Shown piece by piece: positions 27,879 to 37,261 of a stretch of DNA of 64,000 bases (within the stretch, counting starts at the first letter, position 1; each line of letters begins with the position of its first letter). The position numbers were made by a program, and so were the translations under genes. The stretch lies in contig JAFGGC010000011.1 in NCBI GenBank assembly GCA_016930715.1, positions 1 to 64,000 on the forward strand. The letters run 5' to 3'. The notes below the pieces were generated by a model. That model searched no databases, was not told the origin of the DNA, and saw only the letters and a program-made list of their open reading frames with translations. The stretch comes from Endomicrobiales bacterium (lineage in GTDB: Bacteria; Elusimicrobiota; Endomicrobiia; Endomicrobiales; JAFGGC01).

Positions 27879-30512
27879 TTACGACACTATCTCTTCTATC
27901 CTTGAAAGAGCCGTATCTATCTTTGAGGCGTCTTTTCCCCCGCCCTGGGCGAAGTCCGGTTTTCCGCCGCCAGAACCGCCTATGATGCCGGCGAAATTCT
28001 TGGCTATCCTGCCGGCGTTGAAGCCGGATTTTACCTTGTCGTCGGACACCGAGGCGACGAAGGATATCTTGCCGTCCTGTTCCGAGACCAGAAGTATCAC
28101 GCCTGAGCCGAGTTTCCGCTGCAAATTGTCAGAAAGCTCGCGGAGCGACCTGGGGTCCACGTCCTTGAGACGGCCCGAAACGACCTTCGTGCCGTTCAGG
28201 TTTCTTGCCGAGGAGATCAGGTCGTCAGCCCCTCCGCTCGCCAGTTTCATCTTGAGCTTTTCTATTTCCTTTTCGCTTTCTTTAAGCGCAGCGAGCAGTT
28301 TTTCGGTCTTTGCAACGAGCTCATCGTCCGAAGTGTTGAACCTGGAGGAAATGTCGGCCAGGATGTTGTCCCTTGCTTCTATGTAATTCTCGGCGGCTTC
28401 CCCTGCCACGGCTTCTATCCTTCTCGTCCCGGACGAGATAGAGGACTCCGACGTTATCTTGAAAAACCCGATGTCGCCGGTATTTGCGACGTGGGTTCCT
28501 CCGCATAGCTCCATCGAAAAGGGTTTAGGGTCCTTTTCATCCGCAACCGTTACTGTCCTCACGGTATTTTCGTATTTCTCTCCGAAGAGGGCCATCGCGC
28601 CGGCCTTCTTGGCTTCGTCGAGATTCATTTTCTTTATGCAGACCGGGAAATTCCTCCTCACGGCTTCGTTGACCATTTTTTCGGCGCTTTTTACCTGGTC
28701 GAGGGTCATCGCCGAAATGTGAGTGAAATCGAACCTGAAGTAATCCGGCGTCACGAGCGAGCCCGCCTGGGTCACGTGGGTCCCGAGTATCTCCCTTAGT
28801 GCCTTGTGGAGGAGGTGGGTGGCCGTGTGGTGCCTCATTATTTTGCGCCTTCTTTCGGAATCCACGCTGGCGGTGATTTTCATGCCTGTTTTGAGCGCCT
28901 GCCTGACGTTCTTTATTTTGTGCACGATGAGCCCGCCCGCGGGTTTTTGCACGTCCGCAACGTCGGCCGCTGGGCGGCCTCCTGTTTTTAAGGTTCCGGT
29001 GTCGGTTACCTGACCGCCGGACTCCGGATAGAAAGGGGTTGATTCAAGAACCACCTCTCCCTCTTCGCCCGGTTTCAGTTCGTCGGTCTTGGACGAGCCT
29101 TTAACGAGAGCGGCTATCTTTGACTCGAGTTCGGCATTGCCGTATCCCTCAAAACGCGTGTCGCCGAGCTCCTTGTTAAGCTTTGAATAAAAGGCCATGT
29201 CTTTTTCTCCCGAACCGCTCCAGGAAGCGCGGGACCTTTCCTGCGCGCGCTTCTGCGCCGCGGCGAAACCTTTTTCGTCTATCGAAACGCCTTTTTCGGC
29301 GGCTATTTCCTTGGTGAGGTCCGGCGGAAAACCGTACGTGTCGTAAAGCTTGAAAACCTCTTCGCCGGGTATGACTGATCCCGTTTTTTTGGCTCCGGAG
29401 CCGTACTTCGCCATTAGTTCGTCGAGCATCCTGGTCCCGTTTTCGAGCGTCGAAAGGAAGTTTTCCTCCTCCATTTTCGCTATTGAGGCGATGTTCTCGC
29501 GCCTCTCCGCCAGCTCGGGGTACGCGCCTTTCATTACGGCGGCTACCTCGGCTGTCATCCTGTAGAGGAACGGTTCCTTGAAACCGAACATCCTTCCCTG
29601 GCGCAGCGCCCTTCTCAATATCCTTCTCAAGACGTACCCCCGGCCTTCGTTCGAAGGCAGGACTCCGTCGCATATCAGAAAGGCTATCGCGCGAGAATGA
29701 TCGGCCATCATCCTGAGCTTCGATTCCCTGCCTTTCAAGCCGACGTTGAGTATCTCCGACAGTTTTTTAATGAGCGGCAAGAACAGGTCGGTCTCGAAAA
29801 CGTTTGATTTGCCGTTTGCCGCCGCCACGAGGCGCTCAAGCCCCATCCCCGTGTCTATGTTCTTCCTCGGCAGGGGCTTGAGGGACCCGTCCGCCTGCCT
29901 GTCGAACTGAGTGAAAACTAGGTTCCAGACCTCAAGGTACCTGTCGCAATCGCAGTCCGGGCCGCAGGTCGGTTTCCTGCACCCCGCCTCCGCGCCCAGG
30001 TCCATCAGTATTTCCGAGCAGGGCCCGCACGGGCCCGTTGGCCCCATGTTCCAGAAGTTCGAGTCTTCACCCATCCTGTGTATCTTTTTTACGGGCACTA
30101 TTTTCTTCCATATGTCGAAGGCCTCGTCGTCGTCCCTGTAAACGGTCGCCACGAGCTTTTCTTCCGGGATACCGAGCTTTTTCGTCAGGAATTCCCACCC
30201 CCAGGCTATGGCTTCTTTCTTGAAGTAATCGCCGAAAGAAAAATTTCCGAGCATCTCGAAAAAAGTGAGATGGCGGTTTGTATAGCCGACTTTTTCTATG
30301 TCGGAGGTCCTGAAGGATTTCTGACTGCTGGCGGCTCTGGTGAACTTGTCCTTGCTCTGGCCGAGGAAGTGCTGTTTGAACTGGACCATTCCGGCGGACG
30401 TGAAAAGAAGTGTCGGGTCGCCGGAAGGTATAAGGGAATCCGATTTAACTATCTCGTGGCCTTCTGCCCCGAAGAATTCAAGGAATTGCGTGCGTATTTT
30501 GTCCGAGTTCAT
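27879..30512 (-). CDS. alaS: Alanyl-tRNA synthetase
   Basis: This 877-aa protein is full length. It has the class II catalytic core (HEIVKSDSLIPSGDPTLLFTSAGM), the tRNA-binding middle, the editing domain with HTATHLLHKALREILG and the distal Cys/His site (CGGTHVANTGDIG), and the C-terminal C-Ala domain with a Gly-rich end (IIGGSGGGKPDFAQGGGKD). It charges tRNA-Ala and clears Ser/Gly mischarging. No Shine-Dalgarno precedes the ATG; a promoter-like pair ends 9 nt upstream. It ends 5 nt from tRNA-Arg. Confidence 0.98.
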   Translation of the reverse strand: MNSDKIRTQFLEFFGAEGHEIVKSDSLIPSGDPTLLFTSAGMVQFKQHFLGQSKDKFTRAASSQKSFRTSDIEKVGYTNRHLTFFEMLGNFSFGDYFKKEAIAWGWEFLTKKLGIPEEKLVATVYRDDDEAFDIWKKIVPVKKIHRMGEDSNFWNMGPTGPCGPCSEILMDLGAEAGCRKPTCGPDCDCDRYLEVWNLVFTQFDRQADGSLKPLPRKNIDTGMGLERLVAAANGKSNVFETDLFLPLIKKLSEILNVGLKGRESKLRMMADHSRAIAFLICDGVLPSNEGRGYVLRRILRRALRQGRMFGFKEPFLYRMTAEVAAVMKGAYPELAERRENIASIAKMEEENFLSTLENGTRMLDELMAKYGSGAKKTGSVIPGEEVFKLYDTYGFPPDLTKEIAAEKGVSIDEKGFAAAQKRAQERSRASWSGSGEKDMAFYSKLNKELGDTRFEGYGNAELESKIAALVKGSSKTDELKPGEEGEVVLESTPFYPESGGQVTDTGTLKTGGRPAADVADVQKPAGGLIVHKIKNVRQALKTGMKITASVDSERRRKIMRHHTATHLLHKALREILGTHVTQAGSLVTPDYFRFDFTHISAMTLDQVKSAEKMVNEAVRRNFPVCIKKMNLDEAKKAGAMALFGEKYENTVRTVTVADEKDPKPFSMELCGGTHVANTGDIGFFKITSESSISSGTRRIEAVAGEAAENYIEARDNILADISSRFNTSDDELVAKTEKLLAALKESEKEIEKLKMKLASGGADDLISSARNLNGTKVVSGRLKDVDPRSLRELSDNLQRKLGSGVILLVSEQDGKISFVASVSDDKVKSGFNAGRIAKNFAGIIGGSGGGKPDFAQGGGKDASKIDTALSRIEEIVS

Positions 30513-30521
30513 TTCAATGGG

Positions 30522-30550
30522 ATTTTACCAAAAAAATGTTGTTAAATCAA
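30522..30550 (-). promoter_or_regulatory. Possible promoter for alaS with almost no leader
   Basis: TTGATT (30550-30545), a 17-nt spacer and TAAAAT (30527-30522) lie on the minus strand, with the alaS ATG 9 nt further. This would give a leader of a few bases at most. The match is weaker than for other promoters here. Confidence 0.4.
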
Positions 30551-30576
30551 ATAGAAAAGCCCGCCTGCAGGCGGGC
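30551..30576 (-). terminator. Intrinsic terminator after the Spy-like gene
   Basis: The perfect palindrome GCCCGCCTGCAGGCGGGC (30559-30576) is followed on the minus strand by TTTTCTATTT. It lies just past the Spy-like gene and before alaS. A-runs on the other side make it possibly bidirectional. Confidence 0.75.
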
Positions 30577-30608
30577 AAAAGGGCAGAACTGAAAGAATTT
30601 TTGACGCG

Positions 30609-31088
30609 CTATTTCCTTATCTTTGAATTTCTTTTTTTAAGGGGTTTTTTACTGCGGGTTTTTTTCGGTTCCCTGCTGAGTATGTCCAAGTATTGTTCCC
30701 TTTGCTCTTTAGTGAGAAGAGCCATGTTCTTCTCATTGGCTTCCTCCCTGCATCGGGACAGTTTCCTTGCCAGGTTCGATATCTCGTTCATATGTTTTCT
30801 GGCCGCGGTTTTGCCCCCCTTTTTCTTTTTAAGGGCCGTTTTTTGGATGGCCCTGGCTGATGCCATTTCTTTCTGTATTTCGGCGCATTTCCTCTTGTAT
30901 TCCTCTATGTTTTCGGATATTTTCGCGGTCTGCTCTTTGTCGAGGCGGAGCTCCTTGCCGTAATCGAGGATTTTCTCGCAGGGAGTGATGCTCGTCCTTG
31001 ATATCTTCAGTTTTTTGGGCGGAGCCGCCTTGACGTGCGGGAAAGCGAAAGGCAGAAGGAATAGAACCACTAAAAGTGTTTTTTTCAT
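30609..31088 (-). CDS. Spy/CpxP-like periplasmic helical protein
   Basis: This 159-aa protein has a signal peptide (LLVVLFLLPFAFPHVKAA) and a helical charged mature part with two LTxxQ-like repeats: LRLDKEQTAKI and ALLTKEQREQYLDIL. The Spy/CpxP family comprises periplasmic chaperones and stress regulators. Here the C-terminus is a very basic tail (KKTRSKKPLKKRNSK), which is unusual. It stands alone between lipA and a terminator. Confidence 0.7.
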   Translation of the reverse strand: MKKTLLVVLFLLPFAFPHVKAAPPKKLKISRTSITPCEKILDYGKELRLDKEQTAKISENIEEYKRKCAEIQKEMASARAIQKTALKKKKGGKTAARKHMNEISNLARKLSRCREEANEKNMALLTKEQREQYLDILSREPKKTRSKKPLKKRNSKIRK

Positions 31089-31129
31089 TTTGTCATACCC
31101 CCTTACTGTTTCTAAAAGGAGCCTGTTTG

Positions 31130-31981
31130 TTAATTATAAAATATTCGGGCTTTAAGTTCAAGCTTTTCAAGCGCTCTGTGGGCCATGTACGAGCTTCTCA
31201 CGAACGGCCCGCTTTCGCAGTGCGCGAAGCCCCTGGACAGGGCCTGCTCCCTGTACTCTTCGAATTCATTTTCATCAAGATACCTTTTTACCGGAACGCT
31301 GCGCTTCGAAGGCTGAAGATACTGACCTATCGTCAGTATGCTGCAGCCGGCTTCGATCAGGTCGTCCATTAACCCGAGAACGCCGTCCTTTTGCTCACCC
31401 AGGCCCAGCATGATCCCCGATTTGGTTAAAAGGTTTTCACTGCCCGCCGACCGTATGAGCTCAAGCGACCTGCCGTAGTCGGCCCCGGACCTGACAGAAC
31501 CGTAAAGCCCGCGGACGGTCTCCAGGTTATGGGACAGGACCGAAGGTCTTGACGAAAAAACGGTTTTCCAGGCGTTCCTGTCGCCCCTGAAGTCCGGAAC
31601 GAGAGTTTCAAGGAGTATCCCAGGGTTTTGTCGCCTTATTTCCGCAGCCGTCGCGGCAAAGTGAGCCGCGCCGCCGTCCGGAAGATCGTCTCTCGTCACG
31701 GAAGTAACGACCGCGTATTTTAAGTTCATTTCCTTTATGGCCTCGGCTACTTTGAATGGTTCGGACGGGTCCAGAGGGACTGGCGTGCCGTTTTTGACGG
31801 CGCAAAAACCGCATCCCCGCGTGCAGGAATCGCCGAGTATCAGGAAAGTCGCGTTGCCCCTCGCAAAACATTCCCCAATGTTCGGGCACCTGGCGCTTTC
31901 GCAGATCGTGTTCAGCGAGGACCTGCGGAACCTGTTCAGCACGCCGGATATGTCGGCAAGATTTACGTGTTTTTTCTTCAT
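31130..31981 (-). CDS. lipA: Lipoyl synthase
   Basis: This 283-aa radical SAM enzyme has both clusters: CESARCPNIGEC for the auxiliary, sacrificial cluster and CTRGCGFCAV for the SAM cluster. VTSVTRDDLPDGGA and the C-terminal RSSY motif (FVRSSYMA) are also present. It inserts two sulfur atoms into octanoyl groups on lipoate-dependent proteins. It is slightly short at the N-terminus but keeps all ligands. It overlaps the polX stop by 4 nt. No lipB or lplA lies nearby. Confidence 0.96.
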   Translation of the reverse strand: MKKKHVNLADISGVLNRFRRSSLNTICESARCPNIGECFARGNATFLILGDSCTRGCGFCAVKNGTPVPLDPSEPFKVAEAIKEMNLKYAVVTSVTRDDLPDGGAAHFAATAAEIRRQNPGILLETLVPDFRGDRNAWKTVFSSRPSVLSHNLETVRGLYGSVRSGADYGRSLELIRSAGSENLLTKSGIMLGLGEQKDGVLGLMDDLIEAGCSILTIGQYLQPSKRSVPVKRYLDENEFEEYREQALSRGFAHCESGPFVRSSYMAHRALEKLELKARIFYN

Positions 31982-33702
31982 AATTCAAGTTGGCGCTCAA
32001 GCTTTTTGAGCGGAAACGTGTTGAACACGTCACGCGCCTCAAGCCAGCCCCGCCTGGCTACGCCGAGTCCGAACCTCATGTAGCCGAGCTGCCGCGCCGC
32101 GTGGGCGTCGGTGCCTATGGCGAGCGTTATGCCCATCTCCTTGGCCTTGCGGCAGTAAACGTCTGCAAGGTCGAGGCGCTCCGGGTAGGCGTTGATTTCG
32201 AGCATTTTTCCTTCCTCTTTGGCGGTTTTGAGGACTTCCTCCATGTTTATCGCGTAGGCGTCCCTTTTGCCGATAAGCCTGCCGGTGGGATGCCCCAGGC
32301 AGTCGACGTTGGGATTGCGTAGGGCCTTAACGGCCCTTTCCGTGATCTGCTTTTCGGACTGCTTGAAACCAGAATGAATCGAGGCTATGACAAAATCGAG
32401 TTTTTCGAGTATGTCGTCAGGGTAATCGAGCGAGCCGTCGTTGAGTATGTCCGATTCGGTGCCGCAGAGCACCCTGACCCCGCGGCCGGCGGCGTTGATT
32501 CTTTTTACCTCTTCGATTTTTTTTAGAAGCCTATCGACGCTGAGGCCGTTGGCAACCCTTAGGCTTTTCGAGTGGTCGGTCACTATTATCCATTCATATC
32601 CCGTTTTTTCGGCGGCCTCGGCGATTTCGGTTATGGAGTCCGAACCGTCGCTGTACGATGAATGGACGTGGCAGTCGCCCTTTATGTCCCTGTTCTCAAC
32701 TAGCTTCGGCATATCGCCTTTCAAGGCGGCTTCTATCTCGCCCCTGTTTTCCCTCAGCTCCGGCGGGATGTACGAAAGACCCAGCGCGGAGTAGACTTCC
32801 TTCTCGGTTTTTGAAGCTACGGGTTTCTTCGCGTCCGATATCCTGAAGACCCCGTATTCATTGACGGTCATTTTCTTCCGTTTGGCGAGCGTTCTCAACG
32901 CCACGTTGTGGTCTTTCGAGCCGGTGAAATACTGCAGTGCCGCGCCGAAGCTCGAGTCATCGACCACCCGTAGATCCGCCTGTATGCCTTCGGGCGTGAG
33001 GGCGCTGGCCTTAGTCTCGCCGCGGGCGAGTATTTTTTTGAAATTATCCGAATCAAGGAACGCGTTTATCGCCTTTCTCTCCGAACCTTTTCTCACCGAG
33101 CAAAGGATATCGACGTCGCCGACCGTTTCCTTCATTCGCCTGAGCGAGCCGGCCGGTTCCATTCGCAGGACCGCGCCGGTGGCGTTCAGCCTGCCCGTTA
33201 TACCGTCAGCAATAGCCGAGGCCTCGTCAAGAAGCATCCTGCCGGCCGAGCGTTCAAGAAGCCCTATGCCTTCGATTATGTTATTTTCAGTCTTTTCGCC
33301 GAAACCCTTGATGCTCCTCAATTTCTTTTTTTCTACCGCTTTCTTGAGGTCCGTTATGTCGCTGATGTTGAGCTTGTCGCGAAGTAGACTGGCCTTCTTC
33401 GGCCCGAGCCCCTGCACGGACATCACTTCAAGAAAACCTTTCGGGAATTCCTTTTTTAATTCGTCGAGGTAGGATATCCTGCCGTTTTTGAGGTATTCTT
33501 CTATCTTTTCGGCTATTCCGCGGCCTATTCCCGGTATTTCAGTGAGTTTTTTTTCGGAGGCGATGCGCTCAATCGGTTCGGTGAGGGACTCTAAAATCCG
33601 GCTTGCCATCTCATAAGCGCGTATCTTGAACTTGTTGTCGTTCTTGACTGAAAGGAGTTCGGATATTTCATAAAGGCTGGCGGCTACTTCTCTGTTCTTC
33701 AT
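31978..33702 (-). CDS. polX: DNA polymerase X family protein with PHP domain
   Basis: I start at ATG 33702 (MKNREVAASLYEISELL), the usual family start; the extra 13 residues in the track look non-coding. The ~574-aa protein has helix-hairpin-helix segments (LTEIPGIGRGIAEKIEEYL, MSVQGLGPKKASLL), the nucleotidyltransferase core with ETVGDVDILCS, and a C-terminal PHP domain (DCHVHSSYSDGSDS, HPTGR, GTDAHA). Bacterial PolX has gap-filling polymerase and 3'-exonuclease/AP activity in base excision repair. No clear Shine-Dalgarno is visible. Confidence 0.93.
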   Translation of the reverse strand: MKNREVAASLYEISELLSVKNDNKFKIRAYEMASRILESLTEPIERIASEKKLTEIPGIGRGIAEKIEEYLKNGRISYLDELKKEFPKGFLEVMSVQGLGPKKASLLRDKLNISDITDLKKAVEKKKLRSIKGFGEKTENNIIEGIGLLERSAGRMLLDEASAIADGITGRLNATGAVLRMEPAGSLRRMKETVGDVDILCSVRKGSERKAINAFLDSDNFKKILARGETKASALTPEGIQADLRVVDDSSFGAALQYFTGSKDHNVALRTLAKRKKMTVNEYGVFRISDAKKPVASKTEKEVYSALGLSYIPPELRENRGEIEAALKGDMPKLVENRDIKGDCHVHSSYSDGSDSITEIAEAAEKTGYEWIIVTDHSKSLRVANGLSVDRLLKKIEEVKRINAAGRGVRVLCGTESDILNDGSLDYPDDILEKLDFVIASIHSGFKQSEKQITERAVKALRNPNVDCLGHPTGRLIGKRDAYAINMEEVLKTAKEEGKMLEINAYPERLDLADVYCRKAKEMGITLAIGTDAHAARQLGYMRFGLGVARRGWLEARDVFNTFPLKKLERQLEL

Positions 33703-33825
33703 AATAATAAAACGATTACACGGATTGAACTGCTTGATCACACTGATTAATACAACGTCATTTATTATTGATTTCTTGGCCTGAAATCCGTGAAATCGCT
33801 TTTAAAATCCTCGTAATCTGCAGTT

Positions 33826-35397
33826 TTAATGCCTGAAGTGCCTCATGCTGGTGAACACCATTGCTATCCCGTTGGCGTCGGCCGCTTCTATCGACTCCTT
33901 GTCCCTTATGGAGCCGCCCGGCTGGATTATGGCTTTGACGCCGAGTTTCGCCGCCTCATTGACTACGTCCGGAAACGGGAAGAACGCGTCCGAAGCGAGC
34001 ACAAGCGGAAGCCTGAGGGTGTCTTCGGAGAATTTAGCCTCGGACATTTTCTGTGAGGCGATCTTTAGGGCGTCTATCCTGCTCATCTGGCCGGCGCCGA
34101 CTCCCGCGGTCTGGGTGCCGCGGGCCAGTATTATGGCGTTGGACTTGACGTTCTTGCAGACCTTCATAGCGAATTCAAGCGATTCTCTTAAGCTCTCGTC
34201 CGGGACCGCCTTCGTGACCGGCCTCATCTCCTCGAGAAGCTTCAGGTCCTTGTCCTGGACGAGCATACCGCCGGATATCATCCTTAATTCCGCTATCTCA
34301 TCCTCGCCCGGCCTGTATTTTGCTATATGCGGAAGTTCAAGAAGCCTCATGTTCTTTTTTGCGGCGAATATGTCCATCGCGCCCTGGGCATAGGACGGAG
34401 ACACCAAGCATTCGGTGAATACCTTGACTATCTCGGACGCCAGTTTTTCGTCCACTTCCCTGTTTACCGATATGACGCCGCCGTAGGCGCTCACCGGGTC
34501 GCAAGCGAGCGCTTTCAAGTAGGCCTCTTTCAGGTCGGCTCCCTCGGCGCAGCCGCAGGGATTGTTGTGTTTCATAATCACGCACGCCGGCCTTTCGAAC
34601 TCAAGAACAAGATTGAGCGCCGAATCCATGTCGAGGTAGTTGTTGTAGGACAGCTCTTTCCCTTGTTTTTGCCCGGCCTGCACGATTTTCGGCCTTGAAT
34701 CGTGGCTCGGGGTAGCGTAAAGCGCGGCTCCCTGGTGCGGGTTTTCGCCGTAGCGCAGGCTAGCGGTCCTTGACATCGCGAGGGAGAACTGCGACGGAAA
34801 TTTTTCGCGGCTCAGGTAGCCAGAGATCACCGAATCGTAGTATGCGGTATGCCTGAAGGCTTTCGCAGCAAGCTCGGCCCTGAATTCGTACGGCACGTCC
34901 CCTGATTTCAGCGCGGCGGTAACTTTTTTATAGTCCGAAGAGTCGCAGACGACAAGCACGTCGTTGAAATTCTTCGCGGCCGCCCTGATGAGGGCCACGC
35001 CGCCTATGTCGATGTTCTCGATTACGTCTTCGTGCACTTTTCCGCCCTTCGTTTTGGCGTGTTTTTCGGCGGTTTTCTCGAAAGGGTAAAGGTTCACCGC
35101 AACGATGTCTATCGGTTCTATGCCGTGCTTTTTTAATTCCTCTTCGTGATCCTTGTTGTCCCTGACCGAAAGTATCCCGCCGTGGACCTTGGGGTTCAGC
35201 GTTTTGACACGTCCGTCGAGTATTTCCGGAAATCCGGTAATCTCGGATATTTCCCTGCAGGGAACTCCGTTTTCCGAAAGCGTCCTTGACGTGCCTCCGC
35301 TGGATACTATCTCTATCCCGAGAGAAGCAAGTTCTTTGGCGAACTCTGTTATTCCGGTTTTGTCCGAAACGCTGATCAATGCCCGTTTTAGTCTCAT
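33826..35397 (-). CDS. purH: Bifunctional AICAR transformylase / IMP cyclohydrolase
   Basis: This 523-aa full-length protein has an N-terminal IMP cyclohydrolase domain (ALISVSDKTGI, SSGGTSRTL, GRVKTLNPKVHGGIL) and a C-terminal transformylase domain (RYGENPHQGAALY, MKHNNPCGCA, and the end IIQPGGSIRDKESIEAADANGIAMVFTSMRHFRH). It catalyses the last two steps of IMP synthesis. AAAGGA lies 5 nt before the ATG. A GC-rich hairpin (35428-35452) sits between it and the upstream gene. Confidence 0.97.
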   Translation of the reverse strand: MRLKRALISVSDKTGITEFAKELASLGIEIVSSGGTSRTLSENGVPCREISEITGFPEILDGRVKTLNPKVHGGILSVRDNKDHEEELKKHGIEPIDIVAVNLYPFEKTAEKHAKTKGGKVHEDVIENIDIGGVALIRAAAKNFNDVLVVCDSSDYKKVTAALKSGDVPYEFRAELAAKAFRHTAYYDSVISGYLSREKFPSQFSLAMSRTASLRYGENPHQGAALYATPSHDSRPKIVQAGQKQGKELSYNNYLDMDSALNLVLEFERPACVIMKHNNPCGCAEGADLKEAYLKALACDPVSAYGGVISVNREVDEKLASEIVKVFTECLVSPSYAQGAMDIFAAKKNMRLLELPHIAKYRPGEDEIAELRMISGGMLVQDKDLKLLEEMRPVTKAVPDESLRESLEFAMKVCKNVKSNAIILARGTQTAGVGAGQMSRIDALKIASQKMSEAKFSEDTLRLPLVLASDAFFPFPDVVNEAAKLGVKAIIQPGGSIRDKESIEAADANGIAMVFTSMRHFRH

Positions 35398-35484
35398 TTG
35401 GAGTCCTTTCGAAATAGGCGCTTTACAGCCCGGGCCGTTATCCGGTCCGGGCAGGGAAAACCGCGGCCATAAAATGCGTTTAAA

Positions 35485-36069
35485 TTACCAGGTTACTAGA
35501 TATGTGCAGGAGTCTTTTCCCTTCTTCCTGCAAGGCTGCGAATCGTCGTGTTTCACGCTTATGCCGATGGAATCGGCCGGCTTGAATTTTTGCGCAACCG
35601 CCTCTATTATCCCTCTGTCGAAATCGCAAGGGTAAGGGTTATTGCAGACCATTTTCGCGGATTTCGGGCCGGTCAGCTCGAATCCATAGTGACCGATGCC
35701 TTCCTTCATCGCGCCGGTCTGCGGGTTGAAAAGGGGCTCATTGCCTATCTTGTGGTTCATGTGGTATGCCACGTCAATCGAAGGAAGCGCCTTCTGAATC
35801 GCGTCTATCTCTTTCGGCCATTGGGCGTTTTCTGGGATTTTCTTGCCTATAAGGAACAGCGTGCTTATGCCGAGCTTTTCGGATATGGTCTTGAAAGCGT
35901 CGAGCCACGCCTGCTGCGAGTACCACTGGCCGGGCTTGGGGTCGTCGATGCCGTTCTTCTTGAGGATCTCCAACGCCTCCTTCTTGAACATCTCCATGCC
36001 GCTGACGATCGAAAGGACGGTTTCGCCGTTCACTTCCGCTTTCTTGTCGAACGCAACAAACATTGCCAT
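35485..36069 (-). CDS. V4R-like protein of unknown function
   Basis: This 194-aa soluble protein has a helical N-terminal half (DPKPGQWYSQQAWLDAF) and a C-terminal beta part with conserved-looking Cys (MVCNNPYPCDFDRGI, QPCRKKGKDSCTYLVTW). The closing G-x-D-S-C-x-Y pattern recalls V4R-type small-molecule-binding domains, but I cannot name a family. It has an excellent AGGAGG ribosome site and its own promoter, so it may be well expressed. Its cysteines could bind metal; this is inference. Confidence 0.7.
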   Translation of the reverse strand: MAMFVAFDKKAEVNGETVLSIVSGMEMFKKEALEILKKNGIDDPKPGQWYSQQAWLDAFKTISEKLGISTLFLIGKKIPENAQWPKEIDAIQKALPSIDVAYHMNHKIGNEPLFNPQTGAMKEGIGHYGFELTGPKSAKMVCNNPYPCDFDRGIIEAVAQKFKPADSIGISVKHDDSQPCRKKGKDSCTYLVTW

Positions 36070-36108
36070 AAGCTCCTCCTTTTTCGTTTCCCTCTTTGCC
36101 GAGACTGA

Positions 36109-36138
36109 ATTATATCAAATAACTTCCGGGGTTTTCAA
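36109..36138 (-). promoter_or_regulatory. Strong promoter for the V4R-like gene
   Basis: TTGAAA (36138-36133), an 18-nt spacer and TATAAT (36114-36109) lie on the minus strand. It overlaps the end of recX and directs transcription of the V4R-like gene at 36069. Confidence 0.68.
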
Positions 36139-36776
36139 TCTTCGTCTTCAACCTTCTGGTCAAGTTTTTTCAATATGTTCCTCGCGTCTGTGTAACAGTA
36201 GCCCATTCTCGAGAGAAAAGATATCATTCTTGAATAGCGCTTTCTCTCGTCGTATTTTGCGAGCGATTTGGCCTTTTTTGCCGCTATCCTCATTATGTCT
36301 TCTGAAATGCCGCCGTTCTCCCTTGATGAGGCGATAAGGCCGTTTACTGTGTTCTTGTCGATTCCCTTCTTCCTCAGTTCCGATGCTATGAACAGGCTTC
36401 CCTTCCCTTGTCTTGACCTGTAGCCGAACCAGTCGGCGGAAAATTTAACGTCGTTTACGTAGCCCTGTTCTTTCAGTTTAATCAGGATTCTGTCAACCTG
36501 CGTCCTGGAGTGCCTTTTTCTGAGCAGCGCCTGCCTCAACTCGTGTTCCGAACGCTGGCGCACGCCGAGGAGCCTGTAGGCGTCGTTGAGGGCGTTTATT
36601 GGCTCCTCTTCTTTCAGTATTCCCGAAATCGCGTCCTCGCCTATGCTCGAGCCGGCCGACAGGGAGTGCCTTGCTATGGATATGTTCGATATGCGGAGCG
36701 GTTTTTTAAGACCTTCGAAGCGGACTAGAGAATACTCCTTGTCGTAAAAAACGGGGCTGATCGATTTGACTTTCAT
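36135..36776 (-). CDS. recX: RecX regulatory protein
   Basis: I start at ATG 36776 (MKVKSISPVFYDKEY), which overlaps the upstream stop by 4 nt; the track's 28 extra residues run back into that gene. The ~213-aa protein has RecX triple-helix repeats: LLGVRQRSEHELRQALLRKRHSRTQVDRILIKLKEQGYVND, then GKGSLFIASELRKKGID. RecX binds RecA filaments and limits recombination. recA is not adjacent. Confidence 0.88.
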   Translation of the reverse strand: MKVKSISPVFYDKEYSLVRFEGLKKPLRISNISIARHSLSAGSSIGEDAISGILKEEEPINALNDAYRLLGVRQRSEHELRQALLRKRHSRTQVDRILIKLKEQGYVNDVKFSADWFGYRSRQGKGSLFIASELRKKGIDKNTVNGLIASSRENGGISEDIMRIAAKKAKSLAKYDERKRYSRMISFLSRMGYCYTDARNILKKLDQKVEDED

Positions 36777-37234
36777 ATCTTGACACCCGCCTTCAGTATG
36801 TCCTTTTTCAGAAGCCCGATGTGGGTCCCTTCCCAGAAGACCTTCCTGCAGGAAGGGCATATCGAGAAATCATCGTGGTGTTTGTAAACGTATTCCGGAA
36901 CGCTGTTTTTTACAGTGGCCTTGTCCTCTATTTTGACGAGGGGTATGTTACACTCGCTGCACCGTGTGTGGACGCAATCTTCGTCGATCTTCAGGGAAAG
37001 CTGCTTGACGAGTTGGCTTATCTGTTCGTATATTGAATCCGATTTTACGAAAACCACCTTCCAGGCGCGCTTGGCGCTGATCCTTCTGTTGCGCGTGAGA
37101 AGTATCCGGTTTTCCCTAAGGCTTTCCAGTTCGACTTCCGATTTCGGCTTGTTGGGCAAGTATCGCGCGTCAAAACCCATTATCCTCAGCCACCTGGCAA
37201 GCCTGCCGAGCATCGTATCAACCAAGAACTTCAT
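36773..37234 (-). CDS. Mut7-C RNase-domain (DUF82) protein with zinc ribbon
   Basis: Starting at ATG 37234, the protein is ~153 aa. The N-terminal PIN-like Mut7-C part reads MKFLVDTMLGRLARWLRIMGFDARY with a later ILLTRNRRISAK. A C-terminal zinc ribbon has CSECN and CPSCRKVFWEGTH. The family is predicted to be RNases from the fold; substrates are unknown. It is followed by recX with a 4-nt overlap. Confidence 0.85.
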   Translation of the reverse strand: MKFLVDTMLGRLARWLRIMGFDARYLPNKPKSEVELESLRENRILLTRNRRISAKRAWKVVFVKSDSIYEQISQLVKQLSLKIDEDCVHTRCSECNIPLVKIEDKATVKNSVPEYVYKHHDDFSICPSCRKVFWEGTHIGLLKKDILKAGVKI

Positions 37235-37261
37235 TTCACCTCTGGGATTCATTCGGCTCCC

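Noticed and set aside
35428-35452. Intrinsic terminator between the V4R-like gene and purH
   Set aside because: The GC-rich hairpin has no adjacent T-run on the minus strand.
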